A stretch of DNA of 42,456 nucleotides from Mesorhizobium sp. ORS 3359 (GTDB taxonomy: Bacteria; Pseudomonadota; Alphaproteobacteria; Rhizobiales; Rhizobiaceae), in assembly GCA_000824845.1 (NCBI GenBank), contig CCNC01000153.1, positions 1 through 42,456 on the forward strand, in the 5' to 3' direction. A program made the translations under genes and the position numbers. Positions 17,824-26,300 of this stretch are shown here, in pieces; the first letter of the stretch is position 1, and each line of letters opens with the position of its first letter. The notes beneath the pieces are model-generated. The model saw only the letters and a program-made list of their open reading frames with translations, was not told the origin of the DNA and ran no database searches.

Positions 17824-18264
17824 ATGGACGCGCTCGACGAAAGACTGGTCACGCTGCTGCGGCACGATGCGCGGCGCAGCGTGTCCGATCTCGCCATCGA
17901 CCTCGGCGTCTCGCGCGCCACGGTCCGGGCGCGCATGGAGCGGCTGGAAAAGTCCGGCGAGATCATCGGCTACACGGTGGTGCTGCGCGCAGACGCGGTC
18001 GACCAGAGGATACGCGGCGTGATGATGATCGAAATCGAGGGCCATGCCGCCGACCGCGTCATCCGGGCGCTCGGCGGCCTTCCGGAAGTTTCCACCATCC
18101 ATACCACCAATGGCCGCTGGGATCTCGTGGTGGAGCTCGGCACCGCCTCGCTCACCGATTTCGACGCCGTGCTGCGCCGGATAAGGCTGATCCCCGGGAT
18201 CACGGGCAGCGAGACCAGCCTGCTGCTGGCGACGCCGCGGACGACAAGGGCGCGGCTGGCATAA
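17824..18264 (+). CDS. Lrp/AsnC-family regulator of arginine catabolism
   Basis: The 146-aa protein begins MDALDERLVTLLRHDARRSVSDLAIDLGVSRATVRARMERLE, the AsnC-type winged helix. An alpha/beta RAM ligand-binding domain follows (about 65-146). It is divergent from arginase and ornithine cyclodeaminase, as Lrp-type activators of these genes often are, and so is the likely arginine- or ornithine-responsive switch. The ATG at 17824 is clear. Confidence 0.92.
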   Translation: MDALDERLVTLLRHDARRSVSDLAIDLGVSRATVRARMERLEKSGEIIGYTVVLRADAVDQRIRGVMMIEIEGHAADRVIRALGGLPEVSTIHTTNGRWDLVVELGTASLTDFDAVLRRIRLIPGITGSETSLLLATPRTTRARLA

Positions 18265-18396
18265 CAGGTCCGTGAGTCTCGCGGTCTGCGGGCGCTGTCT
18301 CCGCCTTGGCATCGTGGGAACGCGACGGCCCCGGTGTGAGGCCCGGCAGGGCTCGATCACACCGGCGGCCGCATTGCGGGGGGAGCGCTCGGGTCG

Positions 18397-18780
18397 TCAG
18401 CCGTTCGGATAGTAGCCGCCATCGCCGCCGCTGCCGATATAGGTCCCTTGGCCGGAAGCATTCTGAAGCCGCTGATCCAACTCGTTGATCTGCCCGATCG
18501 CCGAACGGCCTCGGGTGGGCTGGATGGCGTCCGCCTGCCGCATCAGGTCGCGGGCCTGGTCCTGCGAGATCTTGCCCATCTCCCGGGCCTCACGGATACC
18601 CTGTTTCACGCCAAGCAGCTGCTGCGTCGCAACTCTCGCTTCCGGGTCCGCCGGCACCGATGCCGTGGTTGTGGTGTCGACCGCCGCTCTATGGTGGCGG
18701 TGCACGGCATAGGCGCTCGAAAGCGGTATAGCCGCGAAGATCGCGGCGGCCGCGATGATCTTTGGGATGAAAGAACGCAT
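18397..18780 (-). CDS. Small secreted hypothetical protein
   Basis: The 127-aa protein has a signal peptide (basic start, hydrophobic 8-20, likely cut after AYA at 25) and a His-rich start of the mature chain (VHRHHRAAV). A helical middle (QQLLGVKQGIREAREMGKISQDQARDLMRQADAI) and a Gly/Tyr-rich tail follow. The ATG at 18780 has GAGGAG upstream. I do not recognise a family with known function. The helical middle resembles short periplasmic helical-hairpin proteins. Confidence 0.8.
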   Translation of the reverse strand: MRSFIPKIIAAAAIFAAIPLSSAYAVHRHHRAAVDTTTTASVPADPEARVATQQLLGVKQGIREAREMGKISQDQARDLMRQADAIQPTRGRSAIGQINELDQRLQNASGQGTYIGSGGDGGYYPNG

Positions 18781-18991
18781 GATGACATCTCCTCGGGATG
18801 GAGGAAGCGGTAAACCCGCTTTCCAAAACGGGCCGTCCAGTCGCGTCGTGTCGCGGTGCAGGCCACTCACCGCCGGCGGTTCTCGGCCCCCGGAAGGAGA
18901 TATGGAAGCCGGCGCAAGGTTGAAATGGCGTGGCACGCAAACGTTATCCGATGTGATCTGGGGTTGAATCGCGGTGCCGCGGACCGCGTCC

Positions 18992-19189
18992 TCAGGCGAC
19001 GCTGGCGAAGGGAACCGGCGAATCGACAACCTGCCCGCCAATTCCCGCATTGGCCTGGTGGGCCAGATCCTCGGCTTCGCCACGCGTCAGTCCGATCAGC
19101 ACCCGGCCGTCCATCTCCGCCGGGAGGTCGAGAGCCAGATCATGGACAAGCCAGTCGTCACACGGATCCTGCATCGCTGCGAACCTCAT
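18992..19189 (-). CDS. Small protein, tandem duplicate B
   Basis: The 65-aa protein MRFAAMQDPCDDWLVHDL... shares its pattern with the gene just upstream (19213-19446): MRF-A--DPC--W-V-DL, then L-GL-R-EAE-LA-QA. The ATG at 19189 has GAGGGAG 6 bases before it and sits 23 bases after the upstream stop, so the pair is probably co-transcribed. Function unknown; no signal peptide or membrane segment. Confidence 0.75.
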   Translation of the reverse strand: MRFAAMQDPCDDWLVHDLALDLPAEMDGRVLIGLTRGEAEDLAHQANAGIGGQVVDSPVPFASVA

Positions 19190-19212
19190 CGGCGCTCCCT
19201 CGGTCGGCGCAT

Positions 19213-19446
19213 CTAAATCTCCGACGAGTCCGATCCTTTCGGATCGGAACGGCAGAATACCGATAAATGGCTGCAATGCCGGCGAAGTGGCTGCGGCGCC
19301 GAGCGATCCGCCTGTCCGGCAAGCCGCTCCGCCTCCTCGCGGCTCAGGCCCAGCAACAATATGTCCCCAACCTGCGCCGGATAACCCGAAAGCAGGTCAT
19401 ATACCATCCATTGGCCGCACGGATCCCGTAAGGCTGTGAACCTCAT
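19213..19446 (-). CDS. Small protein, tandem duplicate A
   Basis: The 77-aa protein MRFTALRDPCGQWMVYDLLSG... is paralogous to the 65-aa protein encoded next. Its extra C-terminal tail (RHCSHLSVFCRSDPKGSD) runs into the spacer before that gene. The ATG at 19446 matches the start of the paralogue and is preferred over a longer frame to 19542. Function unknown. Confidence 0.72.
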   Translation of the reverse strand: MRFTALRDPCGQWMVYDLLSGYPAQVGDILLLGLSREEAERLAGQADRSAPQPLRRHCSHLSVFCRSDPKGSDSSEI

Positions 19447-19507
19447 GGCCGACGCTCTTTGATCTAGCATGCCCCAACGCAACGACTCGCGGGAACTGCG
19501 CCCGCAA

Positions 19508-19531
19508 AACTTGTCGGCCAGATTTGGTTCC
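19508..19531 (-). promoter_or_regulatory. Weak candidate general-stress (EcfG-type) promoter
   Basis: On the minus strand GGAAC is followed after 15 bases by AGTT, about 60 bases before the tandem small-protein genes. EcfG/RpoE2 promoters are GGAAC-N16-19-(C)GTT, so the spacing is at the short edge. Apart from this, 19447-19724 shows nothing I can support. Confidence 0.28.
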
Positions 19532-19724
19532 GGCACTTTCACTCAACATATAGTTGTCGGGCGCCCGGCAGAAGAGGCTCAACAGTCCCTTTGGCATGCG
19601 ACCCAAGTCTGATGCTCGCGGCACTTCCCGGATGACCCGCGCCAACTGCCGGTGGCAGATGTCGTCACTTCCCCGCCAATCCGAGAAGCTCCGAAGATCA
19701 AGAAGATCAAATGGTCCAGACGCG

Positions 19725-19753
19725 AAAAAGCCGCGGCGGTCCGCGGCTTTTTT
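19725..19753 (-). terminator. Rho-independent terminator of tRNA-Gly
   Basis: A 7-bp GC stem (GCCGCGG at 19730-19736, CCGCGGC at 19741-19747) with a 4-base loop is flanked by A5 and T6. It lies 29 bases past the tRNA 3' end and could act in both directions. Confidence 0.85.
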
Positions 19754-19781
19754 CGTTTGCTTGATCCTCGGTGGAGGAAAC

Positions 19782-19856
19782 TGGAGCGGGTGAGGCGATT
19801 CGAACGCCCGACCCCAACCTTGGCAAGGTTGTGCTCTACCCCTGAGCTACACCCGC
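19782..19856 (-). tRNA. tRNA-Gly (anticodon GCC)
   Basis: The minus strand reads GCGGGTGTAGCTCAGGGG... with acceptor stem GCGGGTG (19850-19856) pairing CACCCGC (19786-19792), then discriminator T and encoded CCA (19782-19784). The anticodon loop CTTGCCAAG gives GCC (19822-19824), and the T arm GGGCGTTCGAATCGCC is present. All arms are intact. Confidence 0.97.
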
Positions 19857-19883
19857 TCGCGCGGCCTCGGGCCGCAAGCCGCG

Positions 19884-19914
19884 CCTATATGGCCGAAGAG
19901 CGCGGCGATTGCAA
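19884..19914 (-). promoter_or_regulatory. Candidate promoter of tRNA-Gly
   Basis: On the minus strand TTGCAA (19914-19909) and TATAGG (19889-19884) are separated by 19 bases, and the tRNA starts 28 bases further. The spacing is slightly long, so this is tentative. Confidence 0.4.
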
Positions 19915-20116
19915 CAGGGAAATGACGGTCTTTTTGGAGTGAATTTTCTCGTGCGGCGAGATCCGCTTCGAAAGCATCGAAGCGGCGCGGAACCGGGGCG
20001 ATCGCCAATCCGCGCTCAAAGCTTCCGCGCCTTTCCCGGAATTGCCCCTGCGGCCTTGCCCCGATGGCATTGTTGGCCGTAAACGGCGTGAGCCCTATTC
20101 GACCGCGGGAGGACCG

Positions 20117-20617
20117 ATGCCGAAGACCGAAGCCGAGCTCAACCAGTTTCTTGCCGATCTCGGCATTTCCGTCTCGACGGTCAGGCACCCGCCGCTGTTC
20201 ACCGTCGCCGATTCACAGTCCTTGCGCGGCGAGATTCCCGGCGGCCACACCAAGAACCTGTTCCTCAAGGACAAGAAGGACAATTATTTCCTCGTCACCG
20301 TCGGCGAGGAAGCCGTCGTCGACCTGAAGCAGATCCATCACCTGATCGGCGCCGCCAGCCGGGTGTCGTTCGGCAAGCCCGAGATGCTGATGGAGCTGCT
20401 CGGCGTCATCCCCGGCGCGGTCACCGTCTTCGGCCTGATCAACGACAGGGAAGGGAAGGTCAAGGTGGTGCTCGACCAGGAATTGATGAGCCACGACGTC
20501 ATCAACGGCCATCCGCTGACCAATGAGGCGACGACCTCGATCGCCGCCGCCGATCTGATCAGATTCGTCGAGGCAACCGGCCACGATCCTGTTATCCTGA
20601 AAGTCTCACAATCTTGA
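20117..20617 (+). CDS. proX: Ala-tRNA(Pro) deacylase, ProX/YbaK-type editing protein
   Basis: The 166-aa single-domain editing protein hydrolyses alanine wrongly attached to tRNA(Pro), as shown for the ProXp-ala/PrdX family. The fold features are HPPLFTVADS (about 25-34), GGHTKNLFLKD with the conserved Lys (about 43-53), and a C-terminal VINGHPLTNEATTSIAAADLIRF. The ATG at 20117 has GGGAGGA 5 bases upstream. It heads the run proX-cnoX-LON-Trm112, a set of protein-quality genes often kept together in rhizobia. Confidence 0.93.
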   Translation: MPKTEAELNQFLADLGISVSTVRHPPLFTVADSQSLRGEIPGGHTKNLFLKDKKDNYFLVTVGEEAVVDLKQIHHLIGAASRVSFGKPEMLMELLGVIPGAVTVFGLINDREGKVKVVLDQELMSHDVINGHPLTNEATTSIAAADLIRFVEATGHDPVILKVSQS

Positions 20618-20700
20618 AAGTCAGGGCTTGATCGCCACATGGAAGGCGGTTCCAAAATCCGACAATGACGCGCCTGAAAGCGCGACCGAAAGGGCACACG

Positions 20701-21693
20701 ATGAGCGACAACAATCCGTATAGCGGCGCGTTCGGCGGCAATGGCGGCCAGTACGCCCAGACGGTGCAATATGGCGGCGGCGACCGCCCCAAGGTCTCGC
20801 TGGGCGAGGCGCCGGCGGCGGCCGACCTGATCAAGGACACGACCACCGCGACTTTCGCCGCCGACGTCATCCAGGAGTCGCGGCGCCAGCCGGTGCTGGT
20901 CGACTTCTGGGCGCCATGGTGCGGGCCGTGCAAGCAGCTGACGCCGCAGCTGGAAAAGGCGGTGCAGGCCGCCGGCGGCAAGGTCAAGCTGGTCAAGATG
21001 AACATCGACGACCATCCCTCGATCGCCGGCCAGCTCGGCATCCAGTCCATCCCCGCGGTCATCGCCTTCAAGGATGGCCAGCCGGTCGACGGCTTCATGG
21101 GCGCCATTCCCGAAAGCCAGATCAACCAGTTCATCCAGAAGGTCGGCGGCAAGGGCGGCGGCGCGCCGCAGATCGCCGACGCGCTGGCCGCTGCCGCCGA
21201 GGCGCGCACGGCCGGCGACGTGCAGACCGCGGCCGACATCTATGACGCGATCCTCGAGCAGGCGCCGGAGACGCTGGAGGCGATCGCCGGCCTGGGCGAA
21301 ATCCTGTTCGACGCGGGCGACGCGGAAGGCGCCAAGGCGGTTCTGGCCCGGGCGCCCGAGGACAAGAAGGACGCGCCGGCGCTGGCGGCGCTGCGCGCCA
21401 AGATGACGCTGGCGGCCGAAGCGGCCGAACTCGGCAACCCGGCCGAGCTCGAGCGCCGGCTCGCCGCCAACCCAGCCGACCATCAGGCGCGCTTCGATCT
21501 GGCGATGATCCAGAACGCGCGCGGCGATCGCAATGCGGCCGCCGACAATCTGCTTTCGATCGTCAAGGCTGACCGCAGCTGGAACGACGACGGCGCCAGG
21601 GCGCAGCTGCTGAAGTTGTTCGAGGCCTGGGGAATGACCGACGAGGCGACGCTGGCGGCGCGGCGCAAGTTGTCGTCGCTGCTGTTCTCGTAG
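20701..21693 (+). CDS. cnoX: Thioredoxin-TPR chaperedoxin CnoX (YbbN)
   Basis: The 330-aa protein has a thioredoxin domain (about residues 48-160) with active site WCGPC at 73-77 and the cis-Pro loop SIPAVIAF. Helical tetratricopeptide-like repeats follow (about 170-330). The family protects chlorine-stressed proteins and hands them to GroEL; the CXXC form, as here, is redox-active, unlike E. coli CnoX. The ATG at 20701 (MSDNNPYS) has GAAAGGG upstream and is preferred over the start at 20665. Confidence 0.92.
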   Translation: MSDNNPYSGAFGGNGGQYAQTVQYGGGDRPKVSLGEAPAAADLIKDTTTATFAADVIQESRRQPVLVDFWAPWCGPCKQLTPQLEKAVQAAGGKVKLVKMNIDDHPSIAGQLGIQSIPAVIAFKDGQPVDGFMGAIPESQINQFIQKVGGKGGGAPQIADALAAAAEARTAGDVQTAADIYDAILEQAPETLEAIAGLGEILFDAGDAEGAKAVLARAPEDKKDAPALAALRAKMTLAAEAAELGNPAELERRLAANPADHQARFDLAMIQNARGDRNAAADNLLSIVKADRSWNDDGARAQLLKLFEAWGMTDEATLAARRKLSSLLFS

Positions 21694-21730
21694 AGCATTT
21701 CGGCGTTTTACAGAAACGCGAAACGCTCTA
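21691..21730. repeat. Hairpin repeat starting at the cnoX stop codon
   Basis: TAGAGC...GCTCTA, with inner GGCGTTT/AAACGC pairing, starts with the TAG stop of cnoX. It is a common rhizobial intergenic palindrome and may serve as a terminator or mRNA end. Confidence 0.6.
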
Positions 21731-21745
21731 GGTATTTGTTCTGAC

Positions 21746-21789
21746 GCAATTCCGGACGAAGGCCGCTCAAGCACTTGTCCCGGAATTGC
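21746..21789. repeat. 44-bp intergenic palindrome (copy 2)
   Basis: GCAATTCC (21746-21753) and GGAATTGC (21782-21789) bound a 44-bp element matching those at 8886 and 35440 in length and ends. Confidence 0.85.
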
Positions 21790-21848
21790 GCTCAAAGCGC
21801 GTCGCGATCTTTCAGATTCGCTCCATGCGCTTTAGGTTTTGATTTTAT

Positions 21849-21889
21849 GCATGTCTTTATAAACCGGTCCCCGCTTTCGTGAGACATGC
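21849..21889. repeat. GCATGTCT...AGACATGC hairpin repeat
   Basis: Perfect 8-bp arms enclose a 25-base loop containing AAACCGG. It is a relative of the GCATGATC...GATCATGC palindromes common in rhizobia, such as the one at 29878-29921. With the neighbouring repeats it fills most of 21694-22031, where no gene was seen. Confidence 0.6.
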
Positions 21890-22031
21890 TTTGAATTTTT
21901 TGCCGGCTGTCGCGGCCGGCATGCTTGAGCGGAGGAGTGCCAGCGCCAGATATGGGCTGTGCCGATCAAGAGCGTGGCGAGAGGAGATTGCAGGGTGATG
22001 CGCTTGCCGGCGTTGCTTCGGGAGGGTCGCG

Positions 22032-22703
22032 GTGCGCGTTGGTAACGCACTCTACCGGCTGGCCAAAGATCTGCCGCCGGCAATCCCAGTGTTTCCGCTC
22101 GCCGGCGCGCTGCTGCTGCCCGGCGGCCGCATGCCGCTCAACATCTTCGAACCGCGCTACCTGCAGATGATCGACCAGGCGATGGCCGGCTCGCGGCTGA
22201 TCGGCATGATCCAGCCGAGCCTCGACGGCGCATTGCGCGACGACGGCGAGCCGGAGCTGTGCAGCGTCGGCTGCGCCGGGCGCATCATCTCTCTCGCCGA
22301 GACGGGCGACGGCCGGTACCTGATCTCGCTGCAGGGCGTGTGCCGGTTCCGCATCGTGCAGGAGCTCGGGGCAAAGGCGCCGTTCCGCCAGTGCAAGATC
22401 ATGCCGTTCCTGGCTGACCTCGAGGAGGACCCGGCCGCCGCCGAGATCGACCGGCCGGCGCTGCTCAAGGCGTTTCGCGCCTATCTGCAGGCCAACGACC
22501 TCGAGGCCGATTGGGAAAGCGTCAGCCGTGCCGAAAACGGCATGCTGGTCAACGCGCTGTCGATGATGGCGCCCTACGGGCCGGCCGAGAAACAGGCGCT
22601 CTTGGAAGCGCCGGACCTGAAGACGCGCGCCGAAACGCTGATCGCCATCACCGAGATGACGCTGGCGCGCGAGGATGACGAGTTCGGGTCCAGCCTACAA
22701 TAA
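22032..22703 (+). CDS. LON substrate-binding-domain protein
   Basis: The 223-aa protein matches only the N-terminal substrate-binding domain of Lon protease: IPVFPLAGALLLPGGRMPLNIFEPRYLQMIDQAM, followed by GRIISLAETGDGRYLISLQGVCRFRI. There is no ATPase or protease domain, as is normal for this stand-alone family. It starts with GTG at 22032, supported by GGGAGGG 6 bases upstream. The stop codon TAA is the first three bases of an inverted-repeat element. Confidence 0.92.
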   Translation: MRVGNALYRLAKDLPPAIPVFPLAGALLLPGGRMPLNIFEPRYLQMIDQAMAGSRLIGMIQPSLDGALRDDGEPELCSVGCAGRIISLAETGDGRYLISLQGVCRFRIVQELGAKAPFRQCKIMPFLADLEEDPAAAEIDRPALLKAFRAYLQANDLEADWESVSRAENGMLVNALSMMAPYGPAEKQALLEAPDLKTRAETLIAITEMTLAREDDEFGSSLQ

Positions 22704-22844
22704 GTGTATTGATATTCAGGTGAGCCCGGCCTGCGAACGGCGGCTTCCTACGCTTCCGGTGCTCACGTCGTTCAAGTACGCTCCGCTCCGGTTCTCGGAA
22801 ACCGCCGTTCTCGACTCGGCCTGACCTGAATCTCAACACACTTA
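22701..22844. repeat. 144-bp inverted-repeat element (copy 1, divergent ends)
   Basis: The 21-bp ends (22701-22721 and 22824-22844) match at 19 of 21 positions. The core has GCTTCCGGTGCTCACG and GCTCCGGTTCTCGGAAACCGCC, shared with the elements at 29765 and 40048. The left end begins exactly at the TAA stop of the LON-domain gene. The element separates it from the Trm112 gene. Confidence 0.85.
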
Positions 22845-22873
22845 AGCCATGCAATGGATAAGGGACAAGTGCG

Positions 22874-23119
22874 ATGGCGGACGGACGTGACGGACGAAAA
22901 GCCGAGGTCGACCCGAAGCTGCTGGAACTGCTGGCCTGCCCGCTGACCAAGGGACCGCTGACCTGGGATCCCGAGCGCAGCGAGCTGGTCTCGCGCGTGG
23001 CGAAGCTCGCCTATCCGGTGCGCGACGGCATTCCCATCATGCTGCCTTCGGAGGCGCGCACGATCTCGGCCGAGGACATGCTGGCGCCACCGCCGCCGCG
23101 GCTCGGCGGGCCTTCGTGA
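22874..23119 (+). CDS. Trm112-family protein
   Basis: The 81-aa protein carries VDPKLLELLACPLTKGPL (about 12-29) and LAYPVRDGIPIMLPSEAR (about 50-67), the two conserved blocks of the Trm112/YcaR zinc-ribbon-like family. In other organisms these proteins support methyltransferases. The bacterial role is unclear. The ATG at 22874 follows a weak site. It is probably co-transcribed with the LON-domain gene through the intervening element. Confidence 0.88.
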   Translation: MADGRDGRKAEVDPKLLELLACPLTKGPLTWDPERSELVSRVAKLAYPVRDGIPIMLPSEARTISAEDMLAPPPPRLGGPS

Positions 23120-23161
23120 GCGGGCTCATAGGCGCAGCGCGACGTAGGTTGGCGATCCTTC

Positions 23162-23320
23162 GCGCCCCCCTCTGGCCTGCCGGCCATCTCCCCCACAAGG
23201 GGGGAGATGGCAGCTGCGGCGCCGGCTCACTCCTTCAACCTTGGAGATTGGCGAAAGCCGGCGTGACGTCCAATCTCCCCCCTCGTGGGGGAGATGTCCG
23301 GCAGGACAGAGGGGGGGCGC
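23162..23320. repeat. Long inverted repeat between Trm112 and dnaE2 genes
   Basis: The left end GCGCCCCCCTCTG and right end CAGAGGGGGGGCGC pair, and inner CATCTCCCCC...GGGGGAGATG hairpins form both arms. It separates two converging genes and belongs to the family at 5030, 15485 and 31182. Confidence 0.88.
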
Positions 23321-23372
23321 TGTCCGCCGACATCAAAGTTGTGCGTGACGGCACGCGCAGTCCGACATCATC

Positions 23373-26300
23373 CTACTGAAAATTCCGCCCTTTCGGCATG
23401 ACCTGTTGCGCGGCACCCGACAGGGCTTCAAGATTCTGATGGACCGGCAGGCCACGGCTTGCGTCGGCCTTTGATCCAACCGGCCGTTCGGCGGGCTCGA
23501 TGATGGGGCGATTGGCGGACTCCAGCAGCACGCTCAGCCAGGAGGTCAAATCCTCGATCCTATCGGCGACGATGTGGATGACATTTGATTCATGCTGCAG
23601 CTTGCCGGTGACGCGGATGAAGCGGGCGCCCATCACCACCGGGCGGAAGCGGTCGAAGACGCGCGGCCAGATGATGACGTTGGCGATCGATTTTTCGTCC
23701 TCCAGCGTAAGGAAGATGGCGTTGCCCTTGCCCGGCCGCTGGCGGACCAGCACGAGGCCGGCGACGGAGACGCGGCGGCCGTCGCGCACCGATGGCAGCT
23801 GGGCATTGGGGGTGATGCCGGCGTGGGTAAGCCTTTCACGCAAGAAGGCGACGGGATGCTCTTTCAGCGACAGGCCGAGCGAGCGGTAGTCATGCACGAC
23901 ATGCTCGCCGAGCGGCATTTTCGGCAGTTTCGTTTCCGGTTCCAGCTCGCGTAAGCCGAGTGACGGCTGGTCGAACAGCGGCAGTTTCTCGGCGGCGCTC
24001 CTGCCGTCGAGAGCGCGCACCTCCCAGAGCGCGGCACGGCGGTCGAGGCCGATCGAGCGGAAGGCGTCGGCCTCAGCCAGCCTTTCGATCTTGCCGACAT
24101 CGAGGCCGGAACGCAGCCAGACATCCCTGACCGATCGATAGCCGTCGCCGCGTTGCGCGACGACGGCTTTCATGCGTTCCTCGGACAGGCCCTTGATCTG
24201 GCGGAAGCCGAGCCGCACCGCATGCGCCGTCTCGATGACGCCGCGCATCGAGGCGTGGCGCTCGAGGATGCGGGACGGATCGAAGGCGGTGGCCTCCAGG
24301 GTGCAGTCCCAGACGGAATGATTGATGTCGACCTCGCGTACCTCGACGCCATGGTCGCGCGCGTCGCGCACCAGCTGCGCCGGCTGATAGAAACCCATCG
24401 GCTGCGCATTCAGGATCGCGGCGCAGAAGACATCCGGGTAGAAGGTCTTGAACCAGCAGGAAGCATAGACCAGGAGCGCGAAGGAAGCGGCGTGGCTTTC
24501 GGGAAAGCCGTACTCGCCAAAGCCTTCGATCTGCTTGAAGCAGCGCTCGGCGAACTCCTTGTCGTAGCCATTGCCGACCATGCCGTCGATCATGCGCTGG
24601 CGGTAATTGCCGATCGTGCCGGTGCGCTTGAAGGTCGCCATGGCGCGGCGCAGCTCGTCGGCCTCGCCCGGCCTGAAGCCGCCGGCGACGATGGCGATCT
24701 TCATCGCCTGTTCCTGGAAAAGCGGCACGCCCAGCGTCTTGCCGAGGATCTTCTTGAGCTCCAGGCTGGGATAATGGACCGCCTCCTTGCCCTGCCGCCG
24801 GCGCAGATAGGGATGCACCATATCGCCCTGGATCGGGCCGGGGCGCACGATCGCCACCTCGATGACGAGATCGTAGAAATTTTCCGGCTTGAGACGCGGC
24901 AGCATCGACATCTGCGCGCGCGACTCGATCTGGAAGACGCCGAGCGTGTCGGCTCTCTGGATCATGGCGTAGACGTCCTCGTGCTCCTCGGGAAGGGTGG
25001 CGAGCACGTAAGGCCGTCCGAACGGATCCCGCGCCCGCGGATAATGGTCGGTGAGCAAGGTGAAGGCGCGCTTCAGACAGGTCAGCATGCCGAGCGCCAG
25101 CACGTCGACCTTGAGGATCTTCACGGCGTCGAGATCGTCCTTGTCCCACTCGACCATCTTGCGCTCCTCCATCGCCGTCTTGACGATGGGCACGACCTCG
25201 TCGAGCCGGTCGCGGGTGATGACGAAGCCGCCGACATGCTGGGAGAGGTGGCGGGGAAAGCCCATGATCTCGTTGGCGCGCTCCAGCACCTGGCGCGACA
25301 GCGGGTCGGTGCGGTCGAGGCCGCCGGCATTGGCTTCCCTTTCGCCGAGCTCCGAGGTCGACCAGCCCCAGATGGTGCTCGACAGCGCGCTGCGCACATC
25401 CTCCGACAGGCCCATGGCCTTGGCCACCTCGCGCAGGGCGGAGCGGCCGCGATAGCTGATGACGGCGGCGGCCAAGGCGGTGCGCTTGGCGCTGTATTTA
25501 TCGTAAATGTAAGCGATGACCTCGTCGCGCCTTTCATGCTCGAAGTCGACGTCGATGTCGGGCGGCTCATTGCGCTCCTCCGAGATGAAGCGCTCGAAGA
25601 GTGTGTCGATGCGCTCGGGGCCGACCTCGGTGATGCCGATGCAGAAGCAGATAATCGAATTGGCGGCCGAGCCGCGGCCCTGGCAGAGGATGTCCTTGCT
25701 GCGGGCGAATTTGACGATGTCGTGGACGGTCAGGAAATAGCGCGCATAGTTCAGGCGCTCGATCAGAGCGAGCTCGCTGTCGATGCGTTCCAGCACATAT
25801 CCGGGAACGCCGGCCGGATAGCGTCTGACCGCCCCTTCGCGGGCCAGGCGCTCGAGCTCGGCCTGCGGCCCGAGGCCGGATTCGGTCGGCTCGTCCGGGT
25901 AGTTGTATTCGAGATCGCTGAGCGAGAAGGTCAATTCGTCGGCGAAGCGCAGCGTCTCGGCCAGCGCTTCAGGGTGACGGCGGAACAGCCGCGCCATCTC
26001 CAGCGGCGGCTTCAGGTGGCGCTCGGCGTTGGCGGTCAGCTCCAGCCCGACCTCGCAAACCGGCGTGTTGAGGCGGATCGCGGTCAGCACATCCTGCAAG
26101 GGGCGGCGCTCGGCGGCATGATAGAGCACGTCGTTGGTCGCCATCAGCGGGACGCGCGCCTGGTCGGCCATCGCCGCCGCCTGCTCGATGCGGAAGCGGT
26201 CATTGCCGCCATAATCCGGCGCCACGGCCAGTCTGATCGCTGCGCCGAAGCGATCTTTGAGCCGGCTAACAAATTCCAGATTGTCTTCCGCGTCGCCGGA

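Noticed and set aside
22701..22844. Inverted-repeat element as an insertion sequence
   Set aside because: It is far too short to encode a transposase and no flanking duplication is evident. At most it is a non-autonomous element.
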